Counted from the stretch's first letter, positions 26,031-34,913 are shown. The stretch: 64,000 bases of DNA from Acetobacterium wieringae (GCF_001766835.1 NZ_LKEU01000042.1:1-64000); one strand, 5' to 3'. Numbers and translations: made by a program. The notes: a model not told the origin generated them from the letters alone.

Positions 26031-26909
26031 ATGGAAAACAGTTCAGCCAAACGGCTTGATTTTGTCCGAACGAATGAAAAAAGCGATAACAGCCATCATC
26101 ATTACAAGCATCATCATCAAATCGGTCACAAACACGGCGAAGGATCAGCCATTGATTATTATGCTTATGCCTCAAAAATCAGAGGCTGGAACCCCAGCTT
26201 TAAAGTGGCCTTTTCAGTGTTGACCCTGCTGCTTTGCATCGTGCTTAATAACCCGCTGGTCTCGCTGGCGGTGATTGTCAGCATGGCTTATTTAACAGTT
26301 GTCAAAGGTGGCTTACCGCTGGGGGCTTATCTGTCGGTGCTGATGATTCCGCTTACCTTTATCATTTTGGGCACCGTTGCCATCGGCATTGATTTTTCAA
26401 GACAGCCAATTGGCCAGTTCAATCTCTATCTCGGCTTTGGTTACCTGTATACGTCCATTGCCAAGCTTAAGGAAATGGTGTTTCTGATGATGAAAGTGTT
26501 TGGGGCGATCAGTGCGATGATTATGATGACCCTATCGACACCATCTTCTGAAATTATCGGAGTACTGCGAAAAGCCCATGTACCCAAGCTGATCATTGAA
26601 CTGATGAATCTGATTTACCGCTATATTTTTATATTGTTGGACGTATTTAACAACATGCGCAATTCCGCCGATTCCCGGCAGGGTTATTGCGATTTTAAGA
26701 CCTCCTGCCAAACCTTTGGCAATGTCGCCAGCAATATGCTGGTACTTTCCCTTAAAAAGGCCAATGCCTATTATACCGCCATGGAAGCCAGAGGCTATGA
26801 AGGCGACCTGGTTTTTCTGGAGGATGAAAAACCGTTTCAGATCAGTCAGGTGATCTACGCCGTCGGGTTTATGCTTTTTCTGCTGCTGCTTTGGTATGTT
26901 ACAAAATAA
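26031..26909 (+). CDS. cbiQ: cobalt ECF transporter membrane component CbiQ
   Basis: 292 residues from the ATG at 26031 (a GTG two codons earlier is also possible). Transmembrane T component that couples CbiMN to the CbiO ATPase. It shows about five hydrophobic segments and the Ala-Arg coupling motifs, here LRKAHVPKLIIELM and AMEARGYEGD. The N-terminal extension is unusually His-rich (HHHYKHHHQIGHKHGEG, about residues 20-40), plausibly a Co/Ni-binding tail. Second gene in the riboswitch-controlled operon. Confidence 0.93.
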   Translation: MENSSAKRLDFVRTNEKSDNSHHHYKHHHQIGHKHGEGSAIDYYAYASKIRGWNPSFKVAFSVLTLLLCIVLNNPLVSLAVIVSMAYLTVVKGGLPLGAYLSVLMIPLTFIILGTVAIGIDFSRQPIGQFNLYLGFGYLYTSIAKLKEMVFLMMKVFGAISAMIMMTLSTPSSEIIGVLRKAHVPKLIIELMNLIYRYIFILLDVFNNMRNSADSRQGYCDFKTSCQTFGNVASNMLVLSLKKANAYYTAMEARGYEGDLVFLEDEKPFQISQVIYAVGFMLFLLLLWYVTK

Positions 26910-26933
26910 GGATTCAATTTGAAAGGTCAATCG

Positions 26934-27797
26934 ATGAGAGAGCCAATACTTAAAGTCAATAATCTTCATTACAGTTATGGAACCGGTAACCCGGCCCTGA
27001 AAGGGGTCAGCGTCAATATTTACAATGGTGAGAAGATTGCCGTAATCGGATCCAACGGCTCCGGAAAATCGACGTTTTTTCTTAATGCCAATGGGGTGCT
27101 GAAGGCCGATCATGGCGAAATCAGCTATCAGGGTACCGTCATTAATAAAAAGAATTTAAAGGAACTCCGAAAAAACATTGGCATTGTTTTTCAGGATGCC
27201 GATAACCAGATCATTGCCTCCACAGTGATGGCTGAGGTTGGCTTTGGTCCGATGAATTTAAAACTGCCCCGGGAAGAAGTGCTCCATCGGGTCGATGAGG
27301 CCCTGACTTACATGAATATTCTCGATTTTAAGGATCGTCCACCCCACTATTTGAGTGGTGGCGAAAAAAAGCGGGTCACCATTGCCGATATTATTGCCAT
27401 GAAATCCGAAGTGATTATCTTTGATGAACCCACCGCCGCCCTGGATCCCCTCAATGCTCAAATGCTGGAAGATGTGCTGGTCAAGCTGGGGCAAGAAGGC
27501 AAGACGATGCTGATCTCCACTCATGATGTCGATTTTGCCTACCGTTGGGCCGAGCGGGCGATTGTTTTTGATCGGGGGAAAATCATCGCCGATGGGACAC
27601 CGCTGGAGATTTTTAAAAACCGGGAAATTCTTAAACAGGCCAATCTGAAGCGGCCGACGATGTTGGATGTCTATGAAATGCTGGTGGAGAAAAAAATGGT
27701 AAAGAACACTGATGCTTATCCCACCACCCCCAAGGAACTGAAGATTTTGCTGGAAAACAATTTGTATTATCCTGAATCATCAGTACCGATGATTTAG
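26934..27797 (+). CDS. cbiO: cobalt ECF transporter ATPase CbiO
   Basis: 287 residues. Walker A GSNGSGKST, Q-loop in VFQDADNQI, signature LSGGEKKRV, Walker B VIIFDEPTAALDP, H-loop STHDVDFAY. It powers cobalt uptake with CbiQ/CbiM/CbiN. The ATG at 26934 has AAAGG at good spacing; an upstream TTG at 26919 would add five residues. Confidence 0.95.
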   Translation: MREPILKVNNLHYSYGTGNPALKGVSVNIYNGEKIAVIGSNGSGKSTFFLNANGVLKADHGEISYQGTVINKKNLKELRKNIGIVFQDADNQIIASTVMAEVGFGPMNLKLPREEVLHRVDEALTYMNILDFKDRPPHYLSGGEKKRVTIADIIAMKSEVIIFDEPTAALDPLNAQMLEDVLVKLGQEGKTMLISTHDVDFAYRWAERAIVFDRGKIIADGTPLEIFKNREILKQANLKRPTMLDVYEMLVEKKMVKNTDAYPTTPKELKILLENNLYYPESSVPMI

Positions 27798-27836
27798 CGA
27801 GTAACGATAAGGGATACAATTATTAAAGATTAAGCA

Positions 27837-27882
27837 GGTTTTGCAAAAATTAATATGAGCGCTCAACGGTTTTTGCAAACCC
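27837..27882. repeat. inverted repeat with TTTTGCAAAA halves before cbiM
   Basis: GGTTTTGCAAAAA and TTTTTGCAAACCC are inverse complements (12 of 13), with a 20-base centre containing AGCGCT. It could be an RNA hairpin separating cbiO from cbiM or an operator. A similar pair lies at 57456-57491. Confidence 0.55.
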
Positions 27883-27912
27883 TTAATATATAGTAAAACA
27901 AGAGGAGGAACT

Positions 27913-28677
27913 ATGAACACACGTTTAAACATTAGAGAAAAAAGATTTGTTGCCGTGGTAGCAGCCATTGCCCTGGTTTTCGGATTTACCCCGGTGGCCA
28001 GTGCCATGCACATTATGGAAGGGTATCTGCCCGTTGGTTTCAGTATCGCCTGGGGGGGAATCTGTATTCCCTTTTTAATTGCCGGTTATCTGTCAATTAA
28101 GAAAACCCTCAAGGAAAATCCTAAAACCATCACCCTGCTGGCCATGGCCGGTGCCTATGTATTTGTGTTGTCATCGTTAAAAATTCCATCTGTTACCGGC
28201 AGCTGTTCCCATATGACCGGAACTGGGCTGGGAGCAATTCTCTTTGGACCGGCAGCAGTTAGCATTCTGGGCATCATTGTTCTGTTATTTCAGGCCATTT
28301 TACTGGCCCATGGCGGTTTGACGACGCTGGGAGCCAATACCTTTTCAATGGCGATTGCCGGACCATTTGTAACCTATGGTATTTTCATTCTTTGTAAAAA
28401 AATAAAGATCAATCGCCATGTCGGAGTTTTTCTGGCTGCCGCCATTGGCGACTTATTTACCTATTGTGTCACGGCATTTCAGTTGGCCTTGGCCTATCCC
28501 TCTGAAAGCGGCGGAGTTGCGGCCTCAATGGTAAAATTTCTGGCCGTGTTTGCGCCAACTCAGTTACCACTGGCGATTATTGAAGGGATTCTGACCGTGG
28601 TCATCATTATCGGCCTGGAAACCTATGCGCAACCAGAACTTAATGATTTGGGATATCTTACCGGAGGTGTAAAATAA
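27913..28677 (+). CDS. cbiM: cobalt ECF transporter substrate-binding membrane protein CbiM
   Basis: 254 residues. A signal peptide ends at TPVASA, so processing exposes the N-terminal MHIMEGYLP whose Met-His residues bind the metal in CbiM/NikM proteins. Other hallmarks: SSLKIPSVTGSCSHMTGTGLG and HGGLTTLGANTFSMAIAGP. Seven hydrophobic segments. AGAGGAGG precedes the ATG. Overlaps cbiN by one base. Confidence 0.95.
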   Translation: MNTRLNIREKRFVAVVAAIALVFGFTPVASAMHIMEGYLPVGFSIAWGGICIPFLIAGYLSIKKTLKENPKTITLLAMAGAYVFVLSSLKIPSVTGSCSHMTGTGLGAILFGPAAVSILGIIVLLFQAILLAHGGLTTLGANTFSMAIAGPFVTYGIFILCKKIKINRHVGVFLAAAIGDLFTYCVTAFQLALAYPSESGGVAASMVKFLAVFAPTQLPLAIIEGILTVVIIIGLETYAQPELNDLGYLTGGVK

Positions 28678-29009
28678 TGACAGCAACAAGAAAAACGGTA
28701 ATTGGTCTTTTGGTATTGGTGGTATTGATTGCTCTGGTGCCCCTGTTTATCCTGCAGGATGCGGAATTTGGTGGGTCGGATGATGCCGGTAGTGGGGTGG
28801 TTTCAGAGATTACCGGAACCGAATATGAACCCTGGTTTACCCCGATTTTTGAAACGGCCATTAATGGTGAAATCCCCGGCGAAGTGGAAAGCTTGTTTTT
28901 CTGCATTCAAACCGGTATCGGTGTCGGTATTATTGCTTTTGTGATGGGTCGCTTTGTTGAACGCAAGAAGCAGGAAGAAGGCAAGACCGGCAAGAAAAAA
29001 ACGAAATAG
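28677..29009 (+). CDS. cbiN: cobalt transport protein CbiN
   Basis: 110 residues with one helix near each end and an extracellular loop containing the family pattern FGGSDDAG and YEPWFTPIFE. Essential auxiliary subunit that loads CbiM. Last gene of the cobK-cbiQOMN operon; a strong bidirectional terminator follows. Confidence 0.93.
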   Translation: MTATRKTVIGLLVLVVLIALVPLFILQDAEFGGSDDAGSGVVSEITGTEYEPWFTPIFETAINGEIPGEVESLFFCIQTGIGVGIIAFVMGRFVERKKQEEGKTGKKKTK

Positions 29010-29075
29010 GTTGCAGTTTAGCGGCAGATCCTTTTAAGAAACAAAAATTAAATTAGGTTTTATTTGCGTATGTCT

Positions 29076-29119
29076 AAAAAAAAGCGCGTTATTTTCACAA
29101 TGAAATTAACGCGCTTTTT
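29076..29119. terminator. bidirectional terminator
   Basis: An AAAAAGCGCGTTA-type stem with its complement TAACGCGCTTTTT (one mismatch) and A/T runs on both sides. It separates cbiN from the convergent minus-strand EutP-like gene. The remaining stretch to 29262 holds no gene I can support. Confidence 0.85.
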
Positions 29120-29261
29120 AAACGATATCAAGAAATCAGTGCCTTTGAATCGTTTGTGTTCAGTCAGAAAATACTATTTGGCTGGTCAAATAGGGATTTT
29201 GTCTGCCTGGGGTAATATCAGTGGGTGGCTTTATCATTCAAGTGATTGTGTGCTTTCTCAC

Positions 29262-29723
29262 TTAGATTTCAAAAGTGATATATTTCTGAAGAACCGCTTT
29301 CAGCTCCCTGATCCCATCCCCGGTAATGGCACTGACCGGATGAATCTTATCCGGATGGATACCTGCATAAGTCAGGTAACGCCGACTGCGTTTCAAATCG
29401 CTATGCCTGTGGTCGATTTTGGTGATGACCCCGATCACCGGGATGTTGTAGGTACAGACAAAATTTGGGGGCACCGAGTTTTGGTGATCGGTGCTGGAAT
29501 TAATCAGGACGATCAGTCCAGCGTCACAGGTCACATTGATGGCCTGAGGATGAAAACAGGGCAGTTCAATAAACTCACCGGGGGTATCAATAAAATGGTC
29601 AGAATAACTGACCTGCTGAGTTTTGCCATAAGTGATCAATTCATTGGTCAGCCGTTGGAATAAGGTGGTTTTTCCACTGCCAATCCGTCCGATCAGGGCG
29701 ACGCGGTTTTTATTATTTGCCAT
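29262..29723 (-). CDS. EutP/PduV-like small GTPase
   Basis: 153 residues. P-loop GRIGSGKTTL, a switch/Walker-B-like DTPGEFIELP, and the base-recognition motif TKIDH. EutP/PduV proteins are Ras-like NTPases associated with ethanolamine or propanediol microcompartment operons, but no such operon is present. It follows the MetH-activation-like gene by 12 bases, so the two form a transcription unit. The Gly-Ser-Gly-Lys-Thr P-loop suggests active nucleotide binding. Confidence 0.8.
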   Translation of the reverse strand: MANNKNRVALIGRIGSGKTTLFQRLTNELITYGKTQQVSYSDHFIDTPGEFIELPCFHPQAINVTCDAGLIVLINSSTDHQNSVPPNFVCTYNIPVIGVITKIDHRHSDLKRSRRYLTYAGIHPDKIHPVSAITGDGIRELKAVLQKYITFEI

Positions 29724-29735
29724 GAAAATTCTCCG

Positions 29736-30383
29736 TTAGGCTGATTGGACAAAACGTGCTTCCCGACCGATACAGGCATCGAAGGGGCAGGTTTGACAAT
29801 CGCAGTAATCCAATAAATCCTCAAAAAGAATGCCTGAAGAACTGTAAAGCGGGCGCATGGTGCTGTAGGGGGTTATTTCCATGCCGATGCTTTTGGTCGA
29901 GTTGCCAAAGGTATTGAAGATGATTTGATTGGCCTTAATCGACCAGTCCGGGAGTAGTCCGGGATTGACCATCCCGATGTTATCAAAGCCGTTCTCCAAC
30001 TGGATCGTTTTTTTCAGATAGCGCATCGCTGAAGCCATAACCGGCAGTTTAAGCGAATTTACCAGATATTTTTCGGTCTGATTGAGGTTGGTTGGCATGT
30101 CGCCGATGGTCAGCAGGTACAAAAACACCCTTTGATTGTCCGATAAGAGATGTTTCAGGATTTTACTTTTATATACATGGCCGCCGATCAGAATCGTGTT
30201 GCCGGTGGTTGTTTCGACCGGACATTCTTTGAGAATGGCCCGGGGTTTAAACCGTTGGCTTAAAATATTCGCAGCATGGCTGTACTCTTCATAAGCAGAG
30301 GAATCCGCCTCAAGGGGCTTCTTTCCCAGCAATTTTTCAATATCTGTTCCAATGGGAATCTTTTTGATAACAACGTCTTTCAT
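29736..30383 (-). CDS. MetH activation-domain protein (corrinoid reactivation-like)
   Basis: About 215 residues resembling the SAM-binding activation domain of B12-dependent methionine synthase. Visible are NPGLLPDWSI, IGMEITPYSTMRPLYSSSGILF and a C-terminal Cys group in YCDCQTCPFDAC. Stand-alone versions in acetogens and methylotrophic anaerobes accompany corrinoid methyltransferases. The ATG at 30383 has AGAGGAAA upstream; a longer frame to 30449 lacks a site. The Cys group suggests an Fe-S cluster or metal site absent from MetH itself. Function as a corrinoid reactivator is inference. Confidence 0.8.
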   Translation of the reverse strand: MKDVVIKKIPIGTDIEKLLGKKPLEADSSAYEEYSHAANILSQRFKPRAILKECPVETTTGNTILIGGHVYKSKILKHLLSDNQRVFLYLLTIGDMPTNLNQTEKYLVNSLKLPVMASAMRYLKKTIQLENGFDNIGMVNPGLLPDWSIKANQIIFNTFGNSTKSIGMEITPYSTMRPLYSSSGILFEDLLDYCDCQTCPFDACIGREARFVQSA

Positions 30384-30449
30384 TTTTTTCCTCTTTTCTT
30401 GAGTGTTCAGTTTTTTTATTTCTGCAAAAAAATAAAAAAACCTTTTCAA

Positions 30450-30847
30450 AAAAAGGTTTACAAATGCGGGACTATTTCAGTGACGTCATTTAATTAAAGG
30501 AGAACGTCATTTCGTTTTCTTCTCACATTTTGCAGCCTTCTTTGAAGCTTCAAACAGATGATGCGTTTACAAAAATATCCTGACTTGGAGGGACTCCCTG
30601 CACCCAGCCTTCTCGGTTTTCCCAATGACTGAATACGTCCATATTCTCCTTACAGTAGCAAAGAAACTGTCGCAGATTTTCACCGCGTTCCTTTTGTAAA
30701 TGCTTTTCTATGCCAATAATAAACTAAAAATGGGTGTTAATCAAGTCTATTATTGTTTTTTTCAAGATGAAGGTAAAATACGTCCTTGGATTAGAGACAA
30801 TAACTGACTTAAATACTATTTGCAAAGCCGGAGATCTCAGCTACGCT
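30450..30847. other. intergenic with possible gene relic on minus strand
   Basis: The minus strand between about 30720 and 30550 holds a roughly 50-codon open stretch (ENLRQFLCYCKENMDVFSHW and WVQGVPPSQDIF) with no start codon or ribosome-binding site, ending in TGA. It looks like protein but I do not recognise it; it may be the tail of a lost gene. The rest shows only a short AAACCTTTT/AAAAGGTTT hairpin near 30434-30461. Confidence 0.35.
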
Positions 30848-30886
30848 AAAACACAGAAACGGAATTGCTATCCGCTTCTGTGTTTT
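30848..30886 (-). terminator. terminator of mop gene
   Basis: AAAACACAGAAACGGA and TCCGCTTCTGTGTTTT form a near-perfect hairpin just downstream (minus strand) of the molbindin gene. Confidence 0.75.
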
Positions 30887-30900
30887 GAATTGAGATTCGT

Positions 30901-31110
30901 CTAGTCAACCATAACCATAACCGATGTTGCTTTGATGACCGCAGTTGCATCACCGCCGACGACTAATCCAAGATCTTTGATTGCCGCCATGGAAATTGTT
31001 GCTGAAATAATGTTGCCATTTCCAATATCAATTTTCACGATCCCGCTCACCGCACCATCTTCAATTGCAACAATTTTTCCTTTTAACTGGTTTCTCGCAC
31101 TTAATTTCAT
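30901..31110 (-). CDS. mop: molybdopterin-binding (Mop/molbindin) protein
   Basis: 69 residues, one TOBE/Mop domain: SARNQLKGKIVAIEDGAV, IDIGNGNIISATIS and VIKATSVMV. Molbindins oligomerise and store or buffer molybdate/tungstate. AAAGGGGG precedes the ATG. It is divergent from the modABC operon, sharing a roughly 190-bp intergenic region, which fits the role. Confidence 0.93.
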   Translation of the reverse strand: MKLSARNQLKGKIVAIEDGAVSGIVKIDIGNGNIISATISMAAIKDLGLVVGGDATAVIKATSVMVMVD

Positions 31111-31221
31111 TTTGACACCCCCTTTCTGACAAGGTAATCATTACTACCTTTTTAATTTTACCCATTTTAAGCCAGACAAAACGGTGTTAAACGGCGAAGC
31201 GCATTTAACCGAAATGATCTC

Positions 31222-31251
31222 TTGACATAAAAGAAGGGTATACAATATAAT
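31222..31251 (+). promoter_or_regulatory. promoter of mod operon
   Basis: TTGACA, 18 bp, TATAAT, about 50 bases before modA. Confidence 0.8.
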
Positions 31252-31303
31252 AACATTCATAACAAAACAAAACAATACTAAGTGAATCAAAAGGAGAAGT
31301 TGA

Positions 31304-32095
31304 GTGAAACGTAGCGGAAAATGGTTCGTAGTTTTATTGGTAATGGGAACACTGCTTAGTCTGTTGTCAGGCTGTGGCAGCAATTCAAGTCAGACCGAAG
31401 AAAAGGCTGATACGACAAAAAGCCTTGATGGTCAAACGTTGTTTGTATACTGCGGAGCCGGGATGACCAAACCCTTTGGTGAGATTGCCGATCAGTTTAA
31501 AGCAGAAACCGGTTGTGACATCCAGGTGGTTTATGCCAATGCCGCTCAAAGCCAGAATCAGATTCAGACAACTGGCGAAGGTGATTTGTTTATTGCTGGC
31601 TCGGCTGATGAGCTCAAACCGGTTCAGGATAAGGTAATCGAAAGCATCGATCTGGTTAAACACATTCCGGTGCTGGCGGTAAAAAGCGGCAATCCGCTTG
31701 GCATCACCGGCTTAAACGACTTAACCGGGGCCGGGGTCGAAGTTGTGTTGGGGGATGGTGAAGCGACACCAATCGGCAAGATCGCCAATAAGGCCTTAAC
31801 CGACCTGGGCATTTTAAACAATGTGAATGTCGTCGCCCGGGCCGCAACCGCCCCGGAAATAGCCAATGCCCTGTCAGTAGACGAATGCAATGCAATTATT
31901 ATCTGGAAAGAAAATGTGCCAGCCAATGCTGAAATTGTCAATACCCCAAACCTCAATGCCTATGTAAAAACAGTCCCGGCAGCCAAATTAAGCAGCAGTG
32001 CCAATACAGAAGCGCTGGCAGCGTTTATGACCTATCTGGATTCGGATCCGGTCAAGACGATTTGGGAAAAAAACGGTTATGAAGTACTCAACTAG
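31304..32095 (+). CDS. modA: molybdate/tungstate-binding lipoprotein ModA
   Basis: 263 residues. Signal peptide with lipobox LLSGC (Cys24). The ModA-type solute-binding fold begins LFVYCGAGMTKPFGEIADQF and includes LFIAGSADEL and VEVVLGDGEATPIGK. Delivers oxyanion to ModB. GTG start with AAGGAG upstream. Whether it prefers molybdate or tungstate cannot be read from the sequence; acetogens use both metals in formate dehydrogenases. Confidence 0.92.
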   Translation: MKRSGKWFVVLLVMGTLLSLLSGCGSNSSQTEEKADTTKSLDGQTLFVYCGAGMTKPFGEIADQFKAETGCDIQVVYANAAQSQNQIQTTGEGDLFIAGSADELKPVQDKVIESIDLVKHIPVLAVKSGNPLGITGLNDLTGAGVEVVLGDGEATPIGKIANKALTDLGILNNVNVVARAATAPEIANALSVDECNAIIIWKENVPANAEIVNTPNLNAYVKTVPAAKLSSSANTEALAAFMTYLDSDPVKTIWEKNGYEVLN

Positions 32096-32104
32096 ACTGT
32101 TGGT

Positions 32105-32929
32105 ATGAGATGGAAAATATCAACCTTTGATTTTTTTGAAATCCTGACCATTATTATTACCTTTATTGTCATTATCTTTACGACGGCCTTGATATTGGCA
32201 ATTGTACTTAAAGGGATCCCTTATTTAGGGGCCGCGTTTTATTCGGAGGAAGTACGGTTCTCCATCAGGCTAAGCTTATATACCGCCAGTATTGCGACGC
32301 TTATTTGTATGTTGCTGGCGATACCGACTGCTTACGCATTAACCCGGACCGTATTTCCATTTAAAAAGGCATGTCAAATGATAATTGAACTGCCGCTGTC
32401 GATGCCCTATCTTGTTTTGGGGCTTAGTTTGTTGATTATTTTCTCCTCGGATTTTGGGAAAGCCTTAAAAGAGCTGGGGTTTAAAGTCGTATTTGATAAA
32501 AATGGGATTATTATCGCCCAGACAGTTGTCAATTTACCGTTTGCCATTCGCTTTATTCGCACGGCATTTGAAGAAGTTGATGAGCGGCTGGAATTTATCT
32601 CCGGTAGTCTGGGAGCGACAAAGTGGGAGCGATTTATCACCATTACCCTGCCCCTCGCCCGAAATGGTATTTTTTCAACGATTATTCTGACATGGTCGAG
32701 AGCTTTAGGCGAGTTTGGCGCGACCCTGATGCTAGTCGGTGCGACGCGGATGAAAACCGAAACATTGACGACATCGATATATTTGAATCTGGCGACTGGT
32801 GATACCGGAGCCTCAATGGCTTCGGCGACAGTGATTCTGATCATTTCGCTGCTGTCTTTGTTTCTGACGAATTGGATCGGTCGAAAAAATAAGCAAGAAA
32901 GCCGGATGAAGGATGTGAATAGATGGTAA
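32105..32929 (+). CDS. modB: molybdate ABC permease ModB
   Basis: 274 residues, six membrane segments, and the EAA loop GATKWERFITITLPLARNGI typical of binding-protein-dependent permeases. Next comes SRALGEFGATLML, the ModB/CysT signature. It sits 9 bases after modA and overlaps modC by 7 bases. Confidence 0.93.
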   Translation: MRWKISTFDFFEILTIIITFIVIIFTTALILAIVLKGIPYLGAAFYSEEVRFSIRLSLYTASIATLICMLLAIPTAYALTRTVFPFKKACQMIIELPLSMPYLVLGLSLLIIFSSDFGKALKELGFKVVFDKNGIIIAQTVVNLPFAIRFIRTAFEEVDERLEFISGSLGATKWERFITITLPLARNGIFSTIILTWSRALGEFGATLMLVGATRMKTETLTTSIYLNLATGDTGASMASATVILIISLLSLFLTNWIGRKNKQESRMKDVNRW

Positions 32930-33660
32930 ATGCAATGGTTGAAATTAACAATTACTCCGTCCAACTGGGAAAATTCAAGTTGAATCAGATCAACTTAAAC
33001 ATCGGTGAGAAAGAGATCTTTGCGGTTTTAGGCAGAACCGGGTCGGGTAAGACCGTTTTGCTTGAATCGGTCGCAGGATTTTACCGGAAATTTTCCGGAA
33101 AAGTAATGATTCAGGGGATCCCGGTCATCGATGTACCGCTGGAAAAGCGAAATATTGGTTTTGTTTATCAGGACTTTGGTTTGTTTCCCCATATGACTGT
33201 TTTTGATAATATTACCTATGGATTAAAAATCCGCAAGATGGACAAAGGCGTTCAAAAAGAAAGGGTCGATAAAATGGCGGAAATATTATCAATCGGCCAT
33301 ATTCTAAAACAATATCCCGGAACCTTAAGTGGTGGCGAACGACAGCGAACGGCACTGGCCCGGGCTTTGATTTTAAACCCGCAGCTGCTTTTGATGGATG
33401 AACCCTTTTCATCTCTGGACCCGGCAACCAAAGAAAACATGTATGAACAGATTAATAAAATTCATGACATTTTTGGCTGCACGATTCTATTTGTGACCCA
33501 TGATTTTAATGAAGCTCAGCGCATGGCGGATCGAATCGGCATCATGGTCAATGGTGAATTAAAAGCCGTCAGAAAAAGTACCGACTTATTTGAGTGGTGT
33601 CAGGATGAAGAAATCAATCAGTTTTTGGGCAGGAATTATGAAGGGAGCGTGCACGAATGA
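32923..33660 (+). CDS. modC: molybdate ABC transporter ATPase
   Basis: 245 residues. Walker A GRTGSGKTVL, Q-loop YQDFGLFPHM, signature LSGGERQRTAL, Walker B LLLMDEPFSSLDP, H-loop VTHDFNEA. It lacks the C-terminal TOBE domain of classical ModC; the separate Mop protein at 30901 may provide that function (inference). It overlaps the HMA gene by four bases. Confidence 0.9.
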   Translation: MVNAMVEINNYSVQLGKFKLNQINLNIGEKEIFAVLGRTGSGKTVLLESVAGFYRKFSGKVMIQGIPVIDVPLEKRNIGFVYQDFGLFPHMTVFDNITYGLKIRKMDKGVQKERVDKMAEILSIGHILKQYPGTLSGGERQRTALARALILNPQLLLMDEPFSSLDPATKENMYEQINKIHDIFGCTILFVTHDFNEAQRMADRIGIMVNGELKAVRKSTDLFEWCQDEEINQFLGRNYEGSVHE

Positions 33661-33875
33661 AAGAGCAAGTGTTTGCGGTAGACGGAATTATGTGCCCCAA
33701 ATGTGTCAAGAAAATTACGGAAGTACTATTAAAACAAGATGGGATCAATCAGGTTGGGGTCAGCGATGATTATCAATCCGTTACCATTCTATTTGACGAA
33801 CAGCGGATCATCGCCGATACTATCAAAGACAGCATCGAAACAATCGAAGGCAAAGCATTCAAAATAATCACCTGA
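33657..33875 (+). CDS. heavy-metal-associated (HMA) domain protein
   Basis: 72 residues: a single ferredoxin-like HMA fold with the metal motif GIMCPKCVKKITEVL (CxxC). Such domains bind Cu(I) or other soft metals in chaperones and P-type ATPases. Here it is translationally coupled to modC (ATGA overlap) and precedes modD, an unusual place. A copper-sensing or copper-chaperone role next to molybdenum uptake would be interesting because copper and molybdenum antagonise each other, but this is inference. Confidence 0.85.
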   Translation: MKEQVFAVDGIMCPKCVKKITEVLLKQDGINQVGVSDDYQSVTILFDEQRIIADTIKDSIETIEGKAFKIIT

Positions 33876-33890
33876 AACGGAGGAAAAAAT

Positions 33891-34733
33891 ATGTCATTTA
33901 TATCAATCAACGAGATTGACCAGTTAATTAATGAGGACGTTCCCTATATTGATTTGACCAGCTGGGTTTTGGGGGTCAGGGAACAGCCGGGAAAAATTGC
34001 TTATTTTACCCGGGAAGATGCGGTTGTCTGTGGCACCGAAGAAGTCAGTTCGGTCTTTGAGCGATTACATATCAAAACAGAATCGATGGTGGCTTCAGGG
34101 CAGAAAGTCAGTGCCGGTGACGAACTGATTACCGGCACGGGACGGGCCGAAGATTTACATAAAGCCTGGAAGGTGGGTCAGAATATTCTTGATAATTGTT
34201 CGGGAATTGCCACCAAAACCCGAAAAATGGTGGATATGGCCAAGAGTGTCAGTCCGAACACAGCGATCTTGACAACCCGGAAGGGATTTCCCGGAACCAA
34301 GGCATTGGCGATCAAGTCGATTATGTCCGGCGGGGCCATGCCCCATCGGTTGGGTTTATCGGAAACGATTCTTATTTTTAAACAGCATCTGAATTTTATT
34401 GGCGGGTTTGATGGTCTACTAAAAAAAATGCCGGAGCTCAAAGCGGAATGCTGTGAAAAGAAAATTATTGTCGAAGCCACCACTTTGTCCCAGGCAATTG
34501 ATCTTTGCCAGGCCGGGGTAGATGGAATCCAGTTTGATAAGCTGACGGTCGAAGATCTGAGCGCAGCGGTTAAGCAGTTGCGCAGTGAATTTCCTGGCGT
34601 TGTGCTGCTGGCAGCAGGCGGCATCAATGAGACGAATATTTCCGCTTATGCCAGCACCCAGGTCAATGGCATTGTGACAACCTGTCTCTACAGTGCCAAA
34701 CCCATTGACGTTGGAGTTAGAATTAATCAATAG
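33891..34733 (+). CDS. modD: ModD, NadC-like protein of molybdenum operon
   Basis: 280 residues related to nicotinate-nucleotide pyrophosphorylase (quinolinate phosphoribosyltransferase). It shows ILDNCSGIATKTRKMV, ILTTRKGFPGTKALAIKSIM and GGAMPHRLGLSETIL, followed by an alpha/beta barrel ending LLAAGGINETNI. ModD proteins occur in molybdate operons with an unresolved role. AAACGGAGG precedes the ATG. A terminator follows. Confidence 0.9.
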   Translation: MSFISINEIDQLINEDVPYIDLTSWVLGVREQPGKIAYFTREDAVVCGTEEVSSVFERLHIKTESMVASGQKVSAGDELITGTGRAEDLHKAWKVGQNILDNCSGIATKTRKMVDMAKSVSPNTAILTTRKGFPGTKALAIKSIMSGGAMPHRLGLSETILIFKQHLNFIGGFDGLLKKMPELKAECCEKKIIVEATTLSQAIDLCQAGVDGIQFDKLTVEDLSAAVKQLRSEFPGVVLLAAGGINETNISAYASTQVNGIVTTCLYSAKPIDVGVRINQ

Positions 34734-34744
34734 CATCATTTCAG

Positions 34745-34775
34745 GATACAAGCGTGGTGACTTGTATCTTTTTTT
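34745..34775 (+). terminator. terminator of mod operon
   Basis: GATACAAG hairpin with CTTGTATC followed by seven T residues. Confidence 0.85.
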
Positions 34776-34819
34776 GTTAAGTGATCAATACGGGATGGAC
34801 TTCGATTTAATCAATTCCA

Positions 34820-34850
34820 TTATTGACATATGCTATTTATGGCTTATAAT
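34820..34850 (+). promoter_or_regulatory. promoter with TTATTGACATATG motif (1)
   Basis: TTGACA (34823-34828), 16 bp, TATAAT (34845-34850). The -35 is embedded in ATTATTGACATATG, shared with promoters at 36528, 37211 and 40181. Confidence 0.75.
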
Positions 34851-34913
34851 ATTGTATAGCAGGATCGATTATTTACGTGGTGCAAAAAATAAGAAAAAAG
34901 CGGGGAAATGAAG

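Noticed and set aside
29064..29663. Long plus-strand open frame opposite the EutP-like gene
   Set aside because: It crosses a bidirectional terminator and is the complement of a gene with clear GTPase motifs; its own translation has no recognisable features.
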